From Lewinellaceae bacterium (GTDB lineage: Bacteria > Bacteroidota > Bacteroidia > Chitinophagales > Saprospiraceae), in contig JAHELJ010000004.1 in the NCBI GenBank assembly GCA_024644235.1, positions 1 through 64,000 on the forward strand: a stretch of 64,000 nucleotides of DNA, written 5' to 3'. Positions 17,474-25,876 of the stretch are shown here, in pieces. The notes beneath the pieces were generated by a model that had not been told where the DNA came from, ran no database searches, and saw only the letters and a program-made list of their open reading frames with translations. Position 1 is the first letter of the stretch. Each line of letters starts with the position of its first letter. Made by a program: the position numbers and the translations under genes.

Positions 17474-17842
17474 ATGACGCAGCATGAGGAAAAGGAGAAA
17501 TTTTTTCGCGAAGCTCTAAGTTGGGCGGAGCGTAAGGGATTTCACACTATTAAGGCAAGCTTCGGAGATTTTGAAAGACCAAAATCATTCAAATCACTAT
17601 CGATGGAGTATGCATTCAGCCCTGATATGAGCGCAATTAAACGCACTCACAAGAACTACTTTGAGATTGGTCTTAAGGCTGACGATGGAGTTCGAATGAT
17701 AGCTACCAGGTGGAAACTTTTGGCTACATTGGCTGCCCGCGAAGGGGGTAAGCTCTATATTCTTGCTCCCAGAGGGCATCGAAGCTTTGTCCAGGGAATG
17801 ATCGATCAATATAAGCTTAACTCACAGGTGGTGAGTATTTGA
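17474..17842 (+). CDS. Small hypothetical protein upstream of sigma factor
   Basis: The start is placed at MTQHEEKEKFFREAL (17474); an alternative upstream start at 17402 would add 24 hydrophobic, unlikely residues. The 122-residue protein is basic and soluble. It contains EYAFSPDMSAIK, YFEIGLKADDG, MIATRWKLLATLAAREGGKLYILAPRGHRSFVQ. The order SPD...E...K followed by a strand and a basic helix is faintly like small nuclease-like folds, but the spacing does not match a PD-(D/E)xK site, so no function is assigned. The gene ends 39 bp before the sigma factor gene and may be co-transcribed with it. Confidence 0.65.
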   Translation: MTQHEEKEKFFREALSWAERKGFHTIKASFGDFERPKSFKSLSMEYAFSPDMSAIKRTHKNYFEIGLKADDGVRMIATRWKLLATLAAREGGKLYILAPRGHRSFVQGMIDQYKLNSQVVSI

Positions 17843-17881
17843 GATCGCACACTATTTCTTAATTAAATCACAATTAACTAG

Positions 17882-18733
17882 ATGAGAGGATTGGTTGTAA
17901 CACCTTCAATAACCCGAAGGGAGGAAAAGGCATTGGAGAGATATTTGAAAGAGATTGCTCAGTACGAGGTGCTGCCACCTCAGGAAGAGTACAGTTTATT
18001 CAGAGAAAGGGCAACGGGGGGAAGAGAAGTTATTGATAAGATTGTCCTGCACAATCTTCGATTTGTCGTTTCTGTAGCTAAGAAGTATCAGGATTGTGGC
18101 TTGCCGTTGATGGATCTGATCAATGAAGGAAATGTAGGTCTGCTAAAGGCGGCCCAGCGCTTTGATGAAACACGAGGATTCAAATTTATTTCGTACGCTG
18201 TATGGTGGATCCGACAGGCAATCCTTGAAGCCATCAATTCAAAAGCAAAGAAGATCAGGACGCCCGCTAATTATTTCACTATAAATCAGAGGGTGATGAA
18301 CTTTACCGATAGCTTTGTGCAGGAGAATGATCGTAAGCCAACCATGCAGGAGATTTCTTCTGTTTTGGATGTACCTCGAGATCACATCAAACGTGCTCGC
18401 GAAAATTATCGAGGCTGCGCGTCACTTGACAGGCCAGTTAGTCAAGATTCGACAGCATCGGTGGTGCATTTTGTGGAAGATGATAAAATTCCAATGCCCG
18501 ACTCAAAACCGATCATGGATAGTCGAAGAAGTGAACTCAGGTCACTCATTGCCAGCTTGCCTACGCGAGAGAAATATGTGCTAAATGCTTACTACGGTAT
18601 GGAGCGGGATTTTCCAAACACATTGAGCGACATTGCCGATGATTTGGAAATAAGCAGGGAACGAGTTCGTCAGATTCGGGACAAGGGAATTTGGAGATTG
18701 AGGCGTCTGGTTAAATCAAAGCCGGTATCCTAA
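17882..18733 (+). CDS. Divergent primary-type (group 2) sigma-70 factor
   Basis: The 283-residue protein follows the short Bacteroidota RpoD plan without region 1.1. Region 1.2 is present (ALERYLKEIAQYEVL); region 2 has NLRFVVSVAKKYQ, LMDLINEGNVGLLKAAQRFDETRGFKF and ISYAVWWIRQAILEAI. Region 3 is at about 125-190 and region 4.2 is a helix-turn-helix, LSDIADDLEISRERVRQIRDKG. Differences from the housekeeping protein are clear: after the WWIRQ helix it has KKIRTPANYFTINQRV where the housekeeping form has RLPLNQVGSLN-like sequence, and the region 3 to 4 linker is different. It is probably an alternative, primary-like sigma that recognises a related promoter set. The opening MRGLVVTPSITRREEKALERYL keeps the family N-terminus. 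Confidence 0.88.
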   Translation: MRGLVVTPSITRREEKALERYLKEIAQYEVLPPQEEYSLFRERATGGREVIDKIVLHNLRFVVSVAKKYQDCGLPLMDLINEGNVGLLKAAQRFDETRGFKFISYAVWWIRQAILEAINSKAKKIRTPANYFTINQRVMNFTDSFVQENDRKPTMQEISSVLDVPRDHIKRARENYRGCASLDRPVSQDSTASVVHFVEDDKIPMPDSKPIMDSRRSELRSLIASLPTREKYVLNAYYGMERDFPNTLSDIADDLEISRERVRQIRDKGIWRLRRLVKSKPVS

Positions 18734-18830
18734 TATTGCTCCATCAAATTGCTCAAAAGCCTTAAACGATCCCGGAGTCAGTTGAGATTATGTGGTAGAG
18801 AGCTCGTCAAATATAGTGGATCAAACCTTG

Positions 18831-20480
18831 TCAGGGATTGATAATATTCTCTAGGGCTGAATAATCACCAGTCATCTGCCAATGTCCTAGTGAGATGGGT
18901 ATGTTTCCCATAGCATTCAGGGTGTCAAGAAAATCTCGTATCTCAAATGATTCATTTCTGGTTTCCTTTAAGCGGGCAAAATCAGCCATGGCATGCTCCA
19001 CCAGATATTTGCCGGTGATGTAACTGGTACCATAGCCCGGTTGACGCAAATACAAATGTTGTTCGAAAATCAGTAATTCCTTTTCAGTTTTCATCCATCC
19101 CCTAGGGGTCCACTCTGAATGGATACCACCGGCTTCCTCCATAGTCATCTCATTAGCATGCGCATAGAGAGAGCCCAGACCCCTGGCCGCCCGCTGCGCG
19201 ATCAGGATGTAGACAATCTCCCGCACTCTGGGATCGTCATCGTAGAGGCCAGCCTGCATGAATATTTCTTCGACCCCTGTGGCCAAACCTTCACTTCTTG
19301 AATCGAAAATGTTATAGAGTAAAGGTTCCCTTCGAATTTCGCTTTGGTGTGGTTCGGTATCCATCCGAGCCAGCTCAAACCAATGATAAAAGTGGGAATA
19401 AAGAGGTCGGGGATCATAATGAGCAGTGATCCAGAAGAAGTTTCGCCGATCCTTTGGAATGTAGCTTCCCAGGTGTTCCCTCAGTGCTGGTTCGAAGTAA
19501 TCTTTCACAGTCACCATTTCACCTTCATCGAGAAAAGCCATCAGGCTGTGTGCAGACTTTTCCGCCAGGGCATCATATGCTTCTGGTGAGCTGGCATCGG
19601 TGAGCTCCGGCAAATCCCGATTGCGATGCTCTTCCAATTTGAGGGATGACCAGGCTCTCGCTAACTCCCTCTTAAGTATCATCACCTCATCTTCCCAGGA
19701 AAGCGGTACCAGGTGTACATTTTGCAGGTACCAGGTGTAGTTATCCTTGCCGATTCCAGAAGGACCGGTTTTAGACTCAGATTCTTCTTCCAACCAGGCA
19801 GCAAAGTCATCCGTCGACCGGATAGCTTCCTGAATGGCCTGTACCAGTGTGGGATCATCCCGCACCCCGGGTTGATCGAGGATGGCGGCGAGATTGGTGC
19901 TTTGAAGGCGGATGTCCCGGATGCCAGCTATCCAGAGATCACGGCCATTCCCGGTTAAGTTGATTCTTGCTTGCTCGTTAAGTGGCGGAATTACAATGAG
20001 GTCGTTTATTAGGCGCTTTTGTTCTTCTCGGTCTAGTGGAAACTCATAGGTCCAAATCTCGGTGGTCATGTGATGAGTAGGGCCTTCGTGAGCCGGCACA
20101 TCGCTGCGGTAAGTCCAAAGCGATTTGTAAAAAGCAGGATCACGCTCCCAGGGTTTGAGAATACGATGATTAAAATCGTAGCCGTTCATCTCAGCCCACA
20201 CAATATGCCAATCCACTTTTTGCTCAATTGACCAGCTAGAGATGTCAAAGGCATTGAGTTTTTTCTGAAGCAGTTGAAATTCATGCCATCTTTTTTCAAA
20301 GGACTCTTTCCTATAGTCGGGAGCACCATCACGCATTGGCGGCTTTTCGAATTGGCGCCATTCATGGAATAATGCTACTAGATCACTGTAGCTGGCAGCG
20401 GGAGAATAGTCAGTTCCAGCGTTGTATTGACAGCCGAGGACTAAGCAGATGCCAAGAAGAAGAAAGTGACGCATAATCAC
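18831..20480 (-). CDS. DUF885-like lipoprotein
   Basis: The 549-residue protein opens with a lipoprotein signal peptide ([16 protein letters not shown], Cys in LGC). The second ATG at 20474 fits the signal peptide equally well. It is all-helical, with [46 protein letters not shown] and a C-terminal [21 protein letters not shown], which are typical of DUF885 family proteins in Bacteroidota and planctomycetes. That family is related to metallopeptidase-like folds, but here the HExxH motif of active relatives is not evident, so a peptidase role is only a guess. It is convergent with the sigma factor gene and divergent from blaI. Confidence 0.7.
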   Translation of the reverse strand: MIMRHFLLLGICLVLGCQYNAGTDYSPAASYSDLVALFHEWRQFEKPPMRDGAPDYRKESFEKRWHEFQLLQKKLNAFDISSWSIEQKVDWHIVWAEMNGYDFNHRILKPWERDPAFYKSLWTYRSDVPAHEGPTHHMTTEIWTYEFPLDREEQKRLINDLIVIPPLNEQARINLTGNGRDLWIAGIRDIRLQSTNLAAILDQPGVRDDPTLVQAIQEAIRSTDDFAAWLEEESESKTGPSGIGKDNYTWYLQNVHLVPLSWEDEVMILKRELARAWSSLKLEEHRNRDLPELTDASSPEAYDALAEKSAHSLMAFLDEGEMVTVKDYFEPALREHLGSYIPKDRRNFFWITAHYDPRPLYSHFYHWFELARMDTEPHQSEIRREPLLYNIFDSRSEGLATGVEEIFMQAGLYDDDPRVREIVYILIAQRAARGLGSLYAHANEMTMEEAGGIHSEWTPRGWMKTEKELLIFEQHLYLRQPGYGTSYITGKYLVEHAMADFARLKETRNESFEIRDFLDTLNAMGNIPISLGHWQMTGDYSALENIINP

Positions 20481-20642
20481 AAATTTTTGAGACTAGCATT
20501 ATTGAGTTAAGATAAGTACACAAGGTACAGATATTCAGACCTTTCTAACCCTGGGTGACTCACACAAGGATGATTTGAAAAGTTAAAAAGAATTGAACTA
20601 TATCCCGAATCTTGACAAATTCCCAAAATCTTTGCAAGTTTA

Positions 20643-20662
20643 CGTACGATAATCGTCGTACG
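20643..20662. promoter_or_regulatory. Palindromic operator before the BlaI-type repressor
   Basis: CGTACGATAATCGTCGTACG is a perfect inverted repeat with 7-bp arms and a 6-bp spacer. It ends one base before the ATG of the repressor gene. BlaI/MecI-type repressors bind dyads in their own promoters, so this is probably an autoregulatory operator. Confidence 0.7.
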
Positions 20663-20663
20663 A

Positions 20664-21059
20664 ATGAAATATAATAAGAAACCAACCGCGGCAGAGCTGG
20701 AAATTCTACAAGTTTTATGGGAGAAAGGTCCTTCCAGTGTGAGAGCCGTCCATGAGCAACTTGCCTCGACTAAGGATGTCTTTTATACTACAATCTTAAA
20801 GACCATGCAGGTAATGGTGGGAAAAAAACTTCTAGACCGGGACACCTCGCAACGATCTCACATTTACAAGCCTCTTGTTGAACGTGAAGAGACCGAGCAC
20901 AGCATGGTGAATAATTTACTCAACACGGTTTTTGGGGGTTCGACCAGTCGCCTTGTGATCAGTGCGCTGGGCAGTGGCAAGCCTAGTGCTAAAGAACTCG
21001 AAGAGATAAAATCATTAATCGAAAAAATTGATGAGGATGGAGTGGGTGAGCGCGATTAA
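20664..21059 (+). CDS. BlaI/MecI/CopY-family transcriptional repressor
   Basis: The 131-residue protein has the winged-helix N-terminus of the Penicillinase_R family (PTAAELEILQVLWEKGPSSVRAVHEQL, then FYTTILKTMQVMVGKKLLDRD) and a C-terminal dimerisation helix pair. In this family, cleavage by a partner M56 metallopeptidase relieves repression. The partner gene follows and overlaps the end of this one, so the two are translationally coupled. A 20-bp palindrome lies directly at the start codon. Confidence 0.92.
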   Translation: MKYNKKPTAAELEILQVLWEKGPSSVRAVHEQLASTKDVFYTTILKTMQVMVGKKLLDRDTSQRSHIYKPLVEREETEHSMVNNLLNTVFGGSTSRLVISALGSGKPSAKELEEIKSLIEKIDEDGVGERD

Positions 21060-22974
21060 TCATGATTTGGTTGAAGCCATTTCGCTGACTTTGTTGCACT
21101 CGTTGTGGCAAGGGCTACTGATACTTTTCGTCTGTACTCTGCTAGTTAGGTCTGGACTAGTAACATCGGTTTCTGGTAAGTACTATCTGCATTTATTTTC
21201 CCTGATTTCTGTTGCAGTAATCACTACGGTAACGTTTGTCTTACTCTTCAAGATTGATGGAGCTGCAGAGGATTTCCGGATTTTTTCTCCAATTGAGGTC
21301 ATGCCGCTTGCGGTGGAAAGTCAACAACATGGGCTCAGTTGGCAATTCCTGCTCACGATTATCTGGCTGGTGGGAATGGGTGTTTCACTTCTTCGATCCC
21401 TTGGGGCGCTGGTAAGAACTCACCTTCAGTGTCTCCGGGCAATTCCGGTAAAAGAGGAGTGGAAGGAAATTACCGATCGACTGAAAGATAGGCTGGGAAT
21501 AAAGAAAAGTGTTCGAATACTGCAATCGCACGATGTTATCTCGCCTTTTGTTTTTGGCATTTGGCGACCGGTCATGATTTTCCCTTCAGTGTACTTTCTG
21601 CAACTAACACCTCAACAACTTGAGAGTATAATCCTGCATGAATTAACTCACATTCAAAGGCATGATTTCATCATCAACTTGCTCCAGGTTATTATTGAGG
21701 GATTGCTCTTTTTTAATCCGGCAGTCTGGTACTTGTCCCAAAAAGTTCGTCAATACCGGGAATTCCGGTGTGATGATGAGGTGCAGCGTCGCAGCGAAGA
21801 TAAATCTGTCTATCTCAAAGCCCTATATAAATTATCTACAATTAAAGCTCAGCAGTCCTCACTTACCATTCATTTATTTCGTAATCAATCAGAATTATTA
21901 ATCAGGATGAAACGTATGGTAAATATTTCTCCAGAACCTGCAAAGCTTCGCTCTCTACTCACCGGTTCACTGCTTTGCGTGGTGATTGTAGCTGGGTTTG
22001 CAATAAGTTCTCTCTTTAGTGAATCTACTGTTCCAGATTTTCAGAAAACTCTTGGCAATGGAGCTTTTGATCAACCCGAAAATGATGTTGAATCAGTGGA
22101 TAGGCATCATCAGGACCTTCTTTTAATTTCCAAAACAGACATGCTGGTCTCACGGCTTAATTATGAGTCGAAGATTCCATCAACATCGAATGTGGAAGAA
22201 AGTATGAATCCAACTCCGCTTTTGGCATCCCTCAGTGTCGCCAACGATACTATTCCAAAAAGTCCCAGAATGAAAGAATTAGAGCTCATAATTGAGGAGA
22301 AAGCTGCTGAGTTGGAACGGCTTTCCGACCAACTTGAAAAAGAGATGGAGCAAAATATTGAGATGGATGTTGAAGCGATGGAAGAATTGTCGGAAAAGCT
22401 TTCAAGTTTGCATGATCAGAAAATCGAAGGGATCGAAAGTAGATATGGAGCACAAATGGAACGATTAGATGGGCTATCGGAACAATTGGAAGATCGAATG
22501 AAGGTATTTGAGAATGAGATGGAGTCGTTAAATGAGGACCTACTAAGAAAGCTGTCAGAAGAGATGGAAATGAAATCAATTGAACTCGCCGATTATGATT
22601 CAATTCCAGACGATCGACGAAAACAACTTCAACAAGAAATGCAGGATCTGGGAAGACAAATGCAAGAGGAGATGAAAAGCGTGCATGAACTGCAGGAGCA
22701 AATGATGAATAATCCAGAGCTCCGGCAGCTAAGAGAAGAAATGAGTTCGCTCCAGGAGCAGTTGCAACCCATGCATGAAGAATTCAGAAATATTTGGACG
22801 GAGGAAGCCAGAGCCTTGCAAGAGCAATTGCATCAGATGCAGGATCAACTGAATGTCAAACTGAGTGGGCTGCACAATGAGTTACAAGAACAAATCAGAG
22901 TTAAGTCTGATGAGATTCGGGAACTACAAGAAGAGATGCACAAAGAATTAAGAAAGCTTCACGAAAAGCAATAA
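21031..22974 (+). CDS. BlaR1/MecR1-like M56 membrane metallopeptidase with long C-terminal coiled coil
   Basis: This M56 peptidase overlaps the repressor gene by 29 bp; starts at 21031 or 21037 are both possible. There are membrane helices near residues 20-40, 50-72 and 100-120, and one at about 310-330. The zinc site HELTH is at 203-207, followed by the conserved YREFRCDDEVQRR region. Instead of a penicillin-binding sensor domain, the C-terminal ~230 residues form an extremely Glu/Gln/Met/Leu-rich coiled coil (units such as LQEQLQPMHEEF, MQDQLNVKLSGL), presumably outside the membrane. It probably cleaves the BlaI-type repressor when the coiled coil or membrane part is triggered; the signal is unlikely to be a beta-lactam bound in the usual way. 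Confidence 0.88.
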   Translation: MRMEWVSAINHDLVEAISLTLLHSLWQGLLILFVCTLLVRSGLVTSVSGKYYLHLFSLISVAVITTVTFVLLFKIDGAAEDFRIFSPIEVMPLAVESQQHGLSWQFLLTIIWLVGMGVSLLRSLGALVRTHLQCLRAIPVKEEWKEITDRLKDRLGIKKSVRILQSHDVISPFVFGIWRPVMIFPSVYFLQLTPQQLESIILHELTHIQRHDFIINLLQVIIEGLLFFNPAVWYLSQKVRQYREFRCDDEVQRRSEDKSVYLKALYKLSTIKAQQSSLTIHLFRNQSELLIRMKRMVNISPEPAKLRSLLTGSLLCVVIVAGFAISSLFSESTVPDFQKTLGNGAFDQPENDVESVDRHHQDLLLISKTDMLVSRLNYESKIPSTSNVEESMNPTPLLASLSVANDTIPKSPRMKELELIIEEKAAELERLSDQLEKEMEQNIEMDVEAMEELSEKLSSLHDQKIEGIESRYGAQMERLDGLSEQLEDRMKVFENEMESLNEDLLRKLSEEMEMKSIELADYDSIPDDRRKQLQQEMQDLGRQMQEEMKSVHELQEQMMNNPELRQLREEMSSLQEQLQPMHEEFRNIWTEEARALQEQLHQMQDQLNVKLSGLHNELQEQIRVKSDEIRELQEEMHKELRKLHEKQ

Positions 22975-23017
22975 AATCAAAACGAGCAGTTGTCTTATCT
23001 AAAGGACGACGAACCTT

Positions 23018-23049
23018 AAGATCGGGTGCTAGGTACCCGATCTTTTTTT
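23018..23049 (+). terminator. Rho-independent terminator after the M56 peptidase gene
   Basis: The stem AAGATCGGGT pairs with ACCCGATCTT around a 7-base loop, followed by a T-run (to 23049). It closes the BlaI/M56 operon. Confidence 0.9.
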
Positions 23050-23236
23050 GTTGATGATACAGAGCAGGAATTCTTACAGAAAAGCACCTTCGTATTTTAT
23101 TGATCAACACTGGAAGGGATCAATCGGAATCCAACCTTTGATAGCTGCACCAATGCGCTCAATATTTGAAAAAAGAAATATTATTTATGGTTAATTATTC
23201 GTTTATTTATTTAAGCTCTTCCTCGTCAACCAGCAA

Positions 23237-24745
23237 TTGAAACCTGTGTATTGGCGAAGCCCCATTTTAGTCTTATCCCTGCTTATCTGCCTATCCAGTC
23301 ACGTTTGTTCCCAAGATGAACTTCGTGACAGCCATTCTATTGCCGTCTACAGCGAGTTGGTGCGAACAAAGGATCACAAGAATGCGCTAAATACTTATAA
23401 GCAGAACCTGGCTGTGATTCGCTATGATGGAGTTCTGTTTAAGAAAGTCGTTGATCATTGGTTGGGTACTAATCCCAAATTGGCAATTGAGTCTTTAAAG
23501 ATTAATCCTTTTCTCCGATCACAGCATAATGAACAAGCACTTTACCATTATTATCTTGGAGTTTCTCAGATGTTGAGTGAGCGTGGATGGCCGTCCTTCA
23601 AGCAAGCAGAAAGAAGTATGAACTACGCGGCCACTGAATTGAAGCGGTCGTTTGCACCTGACTATGGATTTTTTTCTGACCTGGAAAATGCCAGAGGATA
23701 TCTTTCCATAACTGCACGAGGAGAGAGCACCGATGAGGACAGGAATCTGGTGTGCATTATCCGCACCGAGTTTATTTATATGGCGATCGATCATTTTCGC
23801 GAGGCCTTGATCTATAATCCCGACAATCAGATTGCCCAAGCCAATCTGGATACGCTGCTGGCAAAGTTGCAAAAGGCCGATATCCCGATTCCACCTAACA
23901 AATATGAGCAGAACCTGCTCTTGAATTCCAGTATTTCACTGGACTCCGTGAATGTCGATTCACTAAATGATGTCTCGTTGATCCCGATATTGGATTATAG
24001 CTTGCTGCCAAAAAATTATCAATTGATTTTAAGCGAGTTGCAGGCTTATGATGAGATTGTGCTCGTCATGGACCTAAGTGGTTCGATGGACGACCCGGTA
24101 GGGTGGAGTGCCGAAGCCTCCAAGTTTGCAGTGGCTCAACAACTGTCTTTATTTATCACACTCAATCTAAGGGCCAATGTTTTCCTGGGAGCAATTACGG
24201 TGGGTCAGCAATGTGATCGCACCAGTATGGTCATGCATTATCCAGTTGCCAGCGTGAGCCGGCAGGAGTTAAGTATGCAAATTGATGCGATCAGACCCTA
24301 TGGGCATACTCCACTCAATCAACGGCTGCTGATGACGAAAGAAATGTTCTCTTCCCGGCGAAACAAAAAACTTGTTTTTCTAATGAGTGATGGTATGGAT
24401 ACCTGCGGCGAGATTCCGGATCTCTGCGGAACAGCTGCTGATCTGGCTTCCCATGGTGTGGATCTTTCTGTTTTCTCCTTTATTTATGAAAGTCTCGATG
24501 AGGAATCGAGAAGTGCCTATTCTATTTACAATTGTATGGTACAGCCTTCCGAAGGTAAGATCTATAAGATTACAGAAGAAGGTGGAGTACGCGACGATAT
24601 TGACTACATCCCGGTAAGCAACAATGTGCTGACCCTTCCCCCCATGGATTCTTCGTGGCTATGGAAGAATAATCCAGGGCTCTATCAATTTAATATCGAA
24701 GGCGTGGAACCTCCCGTCGACCAAATTCTTCGACTGGATCCTTAG
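23237..24745 (+). CDS. Secreted von Willebrand factor A domain protein
   Basis: The 502-residue frame begins at a TTG codon that gives a good signal peptide (LVLSLLICLSSHVCSQ); no in-frame ATG is close. Residues 30-240 are helical with TPR-like character (YHYYLGVSQMLSERGWPSFKQAERS; REALIYNPDNQIAQANLD). A VWA domain follows: MIDAS motif DLSGS at 279-283, then TPLNQRL, then LVFLMSDGMDTCGE. VWA domains bind ligands through the metal site. The function is probably extracytoplasmic protein-protein contact or stress response. It is isolated between terminators. Confidence 0.85.
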   Translation: MKPVYWRSPILVLSLLICLSSHVCSQDELRDSHSIAVYSELVRTKDHKNALNTYKQNLAVIRYDGVLFKKVVDHWLGTNPKLAIESLKINPFLRSQHNEQALYHYYLGVSQMLSERGWPSFKQAERSMNYAATELKRSFAPDYGFFSDLENARGYLSITARGESTDEDRNLVCIIRTEFIYMAIDHFREALIYNPDNQIAQANLDTLLAKLQKADIPIPPNKYEQNLLLNSSISLDSVNVDSLNDVSLIPILDYSLLPKNYQLILSELQAYDEIVLVMDLSGSMDDPVGWSAEASKFAVAQQLSLFITLNLRANVFLGAITVGQQCDRTSMVMHYPVASVSRQELSMQIDAIRPYGHTPLNQRLLMTKEMFSSRRNKKLVFLMSDGMDTCGEIPDLCGTAADLASHGVDLSVFSFIYESLDEESRSAYSIYNCMVQPSEGKIYKITEEGGVRDDIDYIPVSNNVLTLPPMDSSWLWKNNPGLYQFNIEGVEPPVDQILRLDP

Positions 24746-24835
24746 GTGCTAGTTGGAAAGATAATTCAGGCTTTCAGGTAACCATCTTATCGTGCTTGCA
24801 ATAAACTGATGTATTTCAGAATAAAAATCAAAATC

Positions 24836-25627
24836 ATGAAAACATCAGATTATCGAAGTTTACCAACTCACTACCCAGTAACAACTGCATCCGTAAACGT
24901 TCTAACCATGATGGCAATGGTCATTTTCTTTGGCTTAGCGTTTTTTATGTCAAGCTGTACAAAGGACGAATCATTTGGTGAAACGGAAAATAGGGAAGAA
25001 CCGACCTCACTGAAAGTAGGATTGGTGGGCCATTGGGATTTCCGTGGAAACGCGAATGATCTTAGTGAGAGTGGATTTCACGGAGCAGTCACTGGTGCTA
25101 CTCCCACACGAGACCGGCACGGCCGGGATAACGGCGCTTTTAGTTTTAACGGAGTCTCCGACCATATTAACCTTGGAAATATTGAGGAGCTTTCATTTGG
25201 CGGTTTTCAGCCATACACGATCACCAGCTGGGTGCGACCCGACACAGCTGGGGGCAATGTGATTTCGAAATGGAACGGTGGAGTATCAGCGGGTTGGTAT
25301 CTTAACGTAAAGAGTGATATGCACATCTCATCTTACCGCAATGTGGTTCCATGGACAGCCAAATCAGTTGATAAGGTCAGTGACAATGAATGGGTGCATC
25401 TTGCTACCAAATATGATGGTAGCACCTTGTACATTTACATTAATGGCGTTCTTCAAGCCAGTCAACCGTTCACCTCTCAGCCCTATGACACGAGGACCGA
25501 CGTACTAATCGGTGCCTTGCATTCGCGGCATAAGGTAGCAGGCTTTTTCCAGGGAGATATTGACGAAGTAAGATTGTACAACCGAGATCTGACTGAGGAT
25601 GAAATCAAGATCTTGGCATCAAATTGA
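24836..25627 (+). CDS. LamG-domain lipoprotein
   Basis: The start is placed at MKTSDYRSLP (24836); an ATG nine codons upstream is possible. A long N-region leads to a hydrophobic segment and lipobox ending FFMSSC (Cys41). The rest is one concanavalin A-like/LamG_3 domain: VGHWDFRGNANDLSESGFHG, AFSFNGVSDHINLGN, ITSWVRPD, DNEWVHLATKYDGSTLYIYING, FFQGDIDEVRLYNRDLT. These domains bind glycans or proteins, so this is probably a surface-exposed binding lipoprotein. A strong terminator follows. Confidence 0.88.
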   Translation: MKTSDYRSLPTHYPVTTASVNVLTMMAMVIFFGLAFFMSSCTKDESFGETENREEPTSLKVGLVGHWDFRGNANDLSESGFHGAVTGATPTRDRHGRDNGAFSFNGVSDHINLGNIEELSFGGFQPYTITSWVRPDTAGGNVISKWNGGVSAGWYLNVKSDMHISSYRNVVPWTAKSVDKVSDNEWVHLATKYDGSTLYIYINGVLQASQPFTSQPYDTRTDVLIGALHSRHKVAGFFQGDIDEVRLYNRDLTEDEIKILASN

Positions 25628-25649
25628 TTTTCAATTTGTAAAAGTTTTA

Positions 25650-25680
25650 CAAGGGGAGCCAGTTGGCTCCCCTTGTCATT
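25650..25680 (+). terminator. Strong stem-loop after the LamG gene
   Basis: CAAGGGGAGCC and GGCTCCCCTTG form an 11-bp perfect stem with a 4-base loop (AGTT), followed by tcattt. The T-run is short but the stem is strong. Confidence 0.8.
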
Positions 25681-25876
25681 TGATGTGCCACCTGGCAGGT
25701 GTCAGAATCTATTTTCAGCAGATATCACCAAAAATTTAAGAATTCGAAAAATGGGCAGATTGATTGGTTTAAAATACTGCTGCCCGCTTGCGACCTTGTT
25801 GTATTCGGTTGCATTAAATTATTAGCTCTTCGAGGTTTGCTTTAGCTTAGGGCTCTTGACCAAAAAGTCAAAGCTC

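Noticed and set aside
22286-22603. Minus-strand frame of 105 codons inside the M56 coiled coil
   Set aside because: It is the antisense of a Glu-rich coiled coil, giving a Ser/Pro/Leu-rich artefact.
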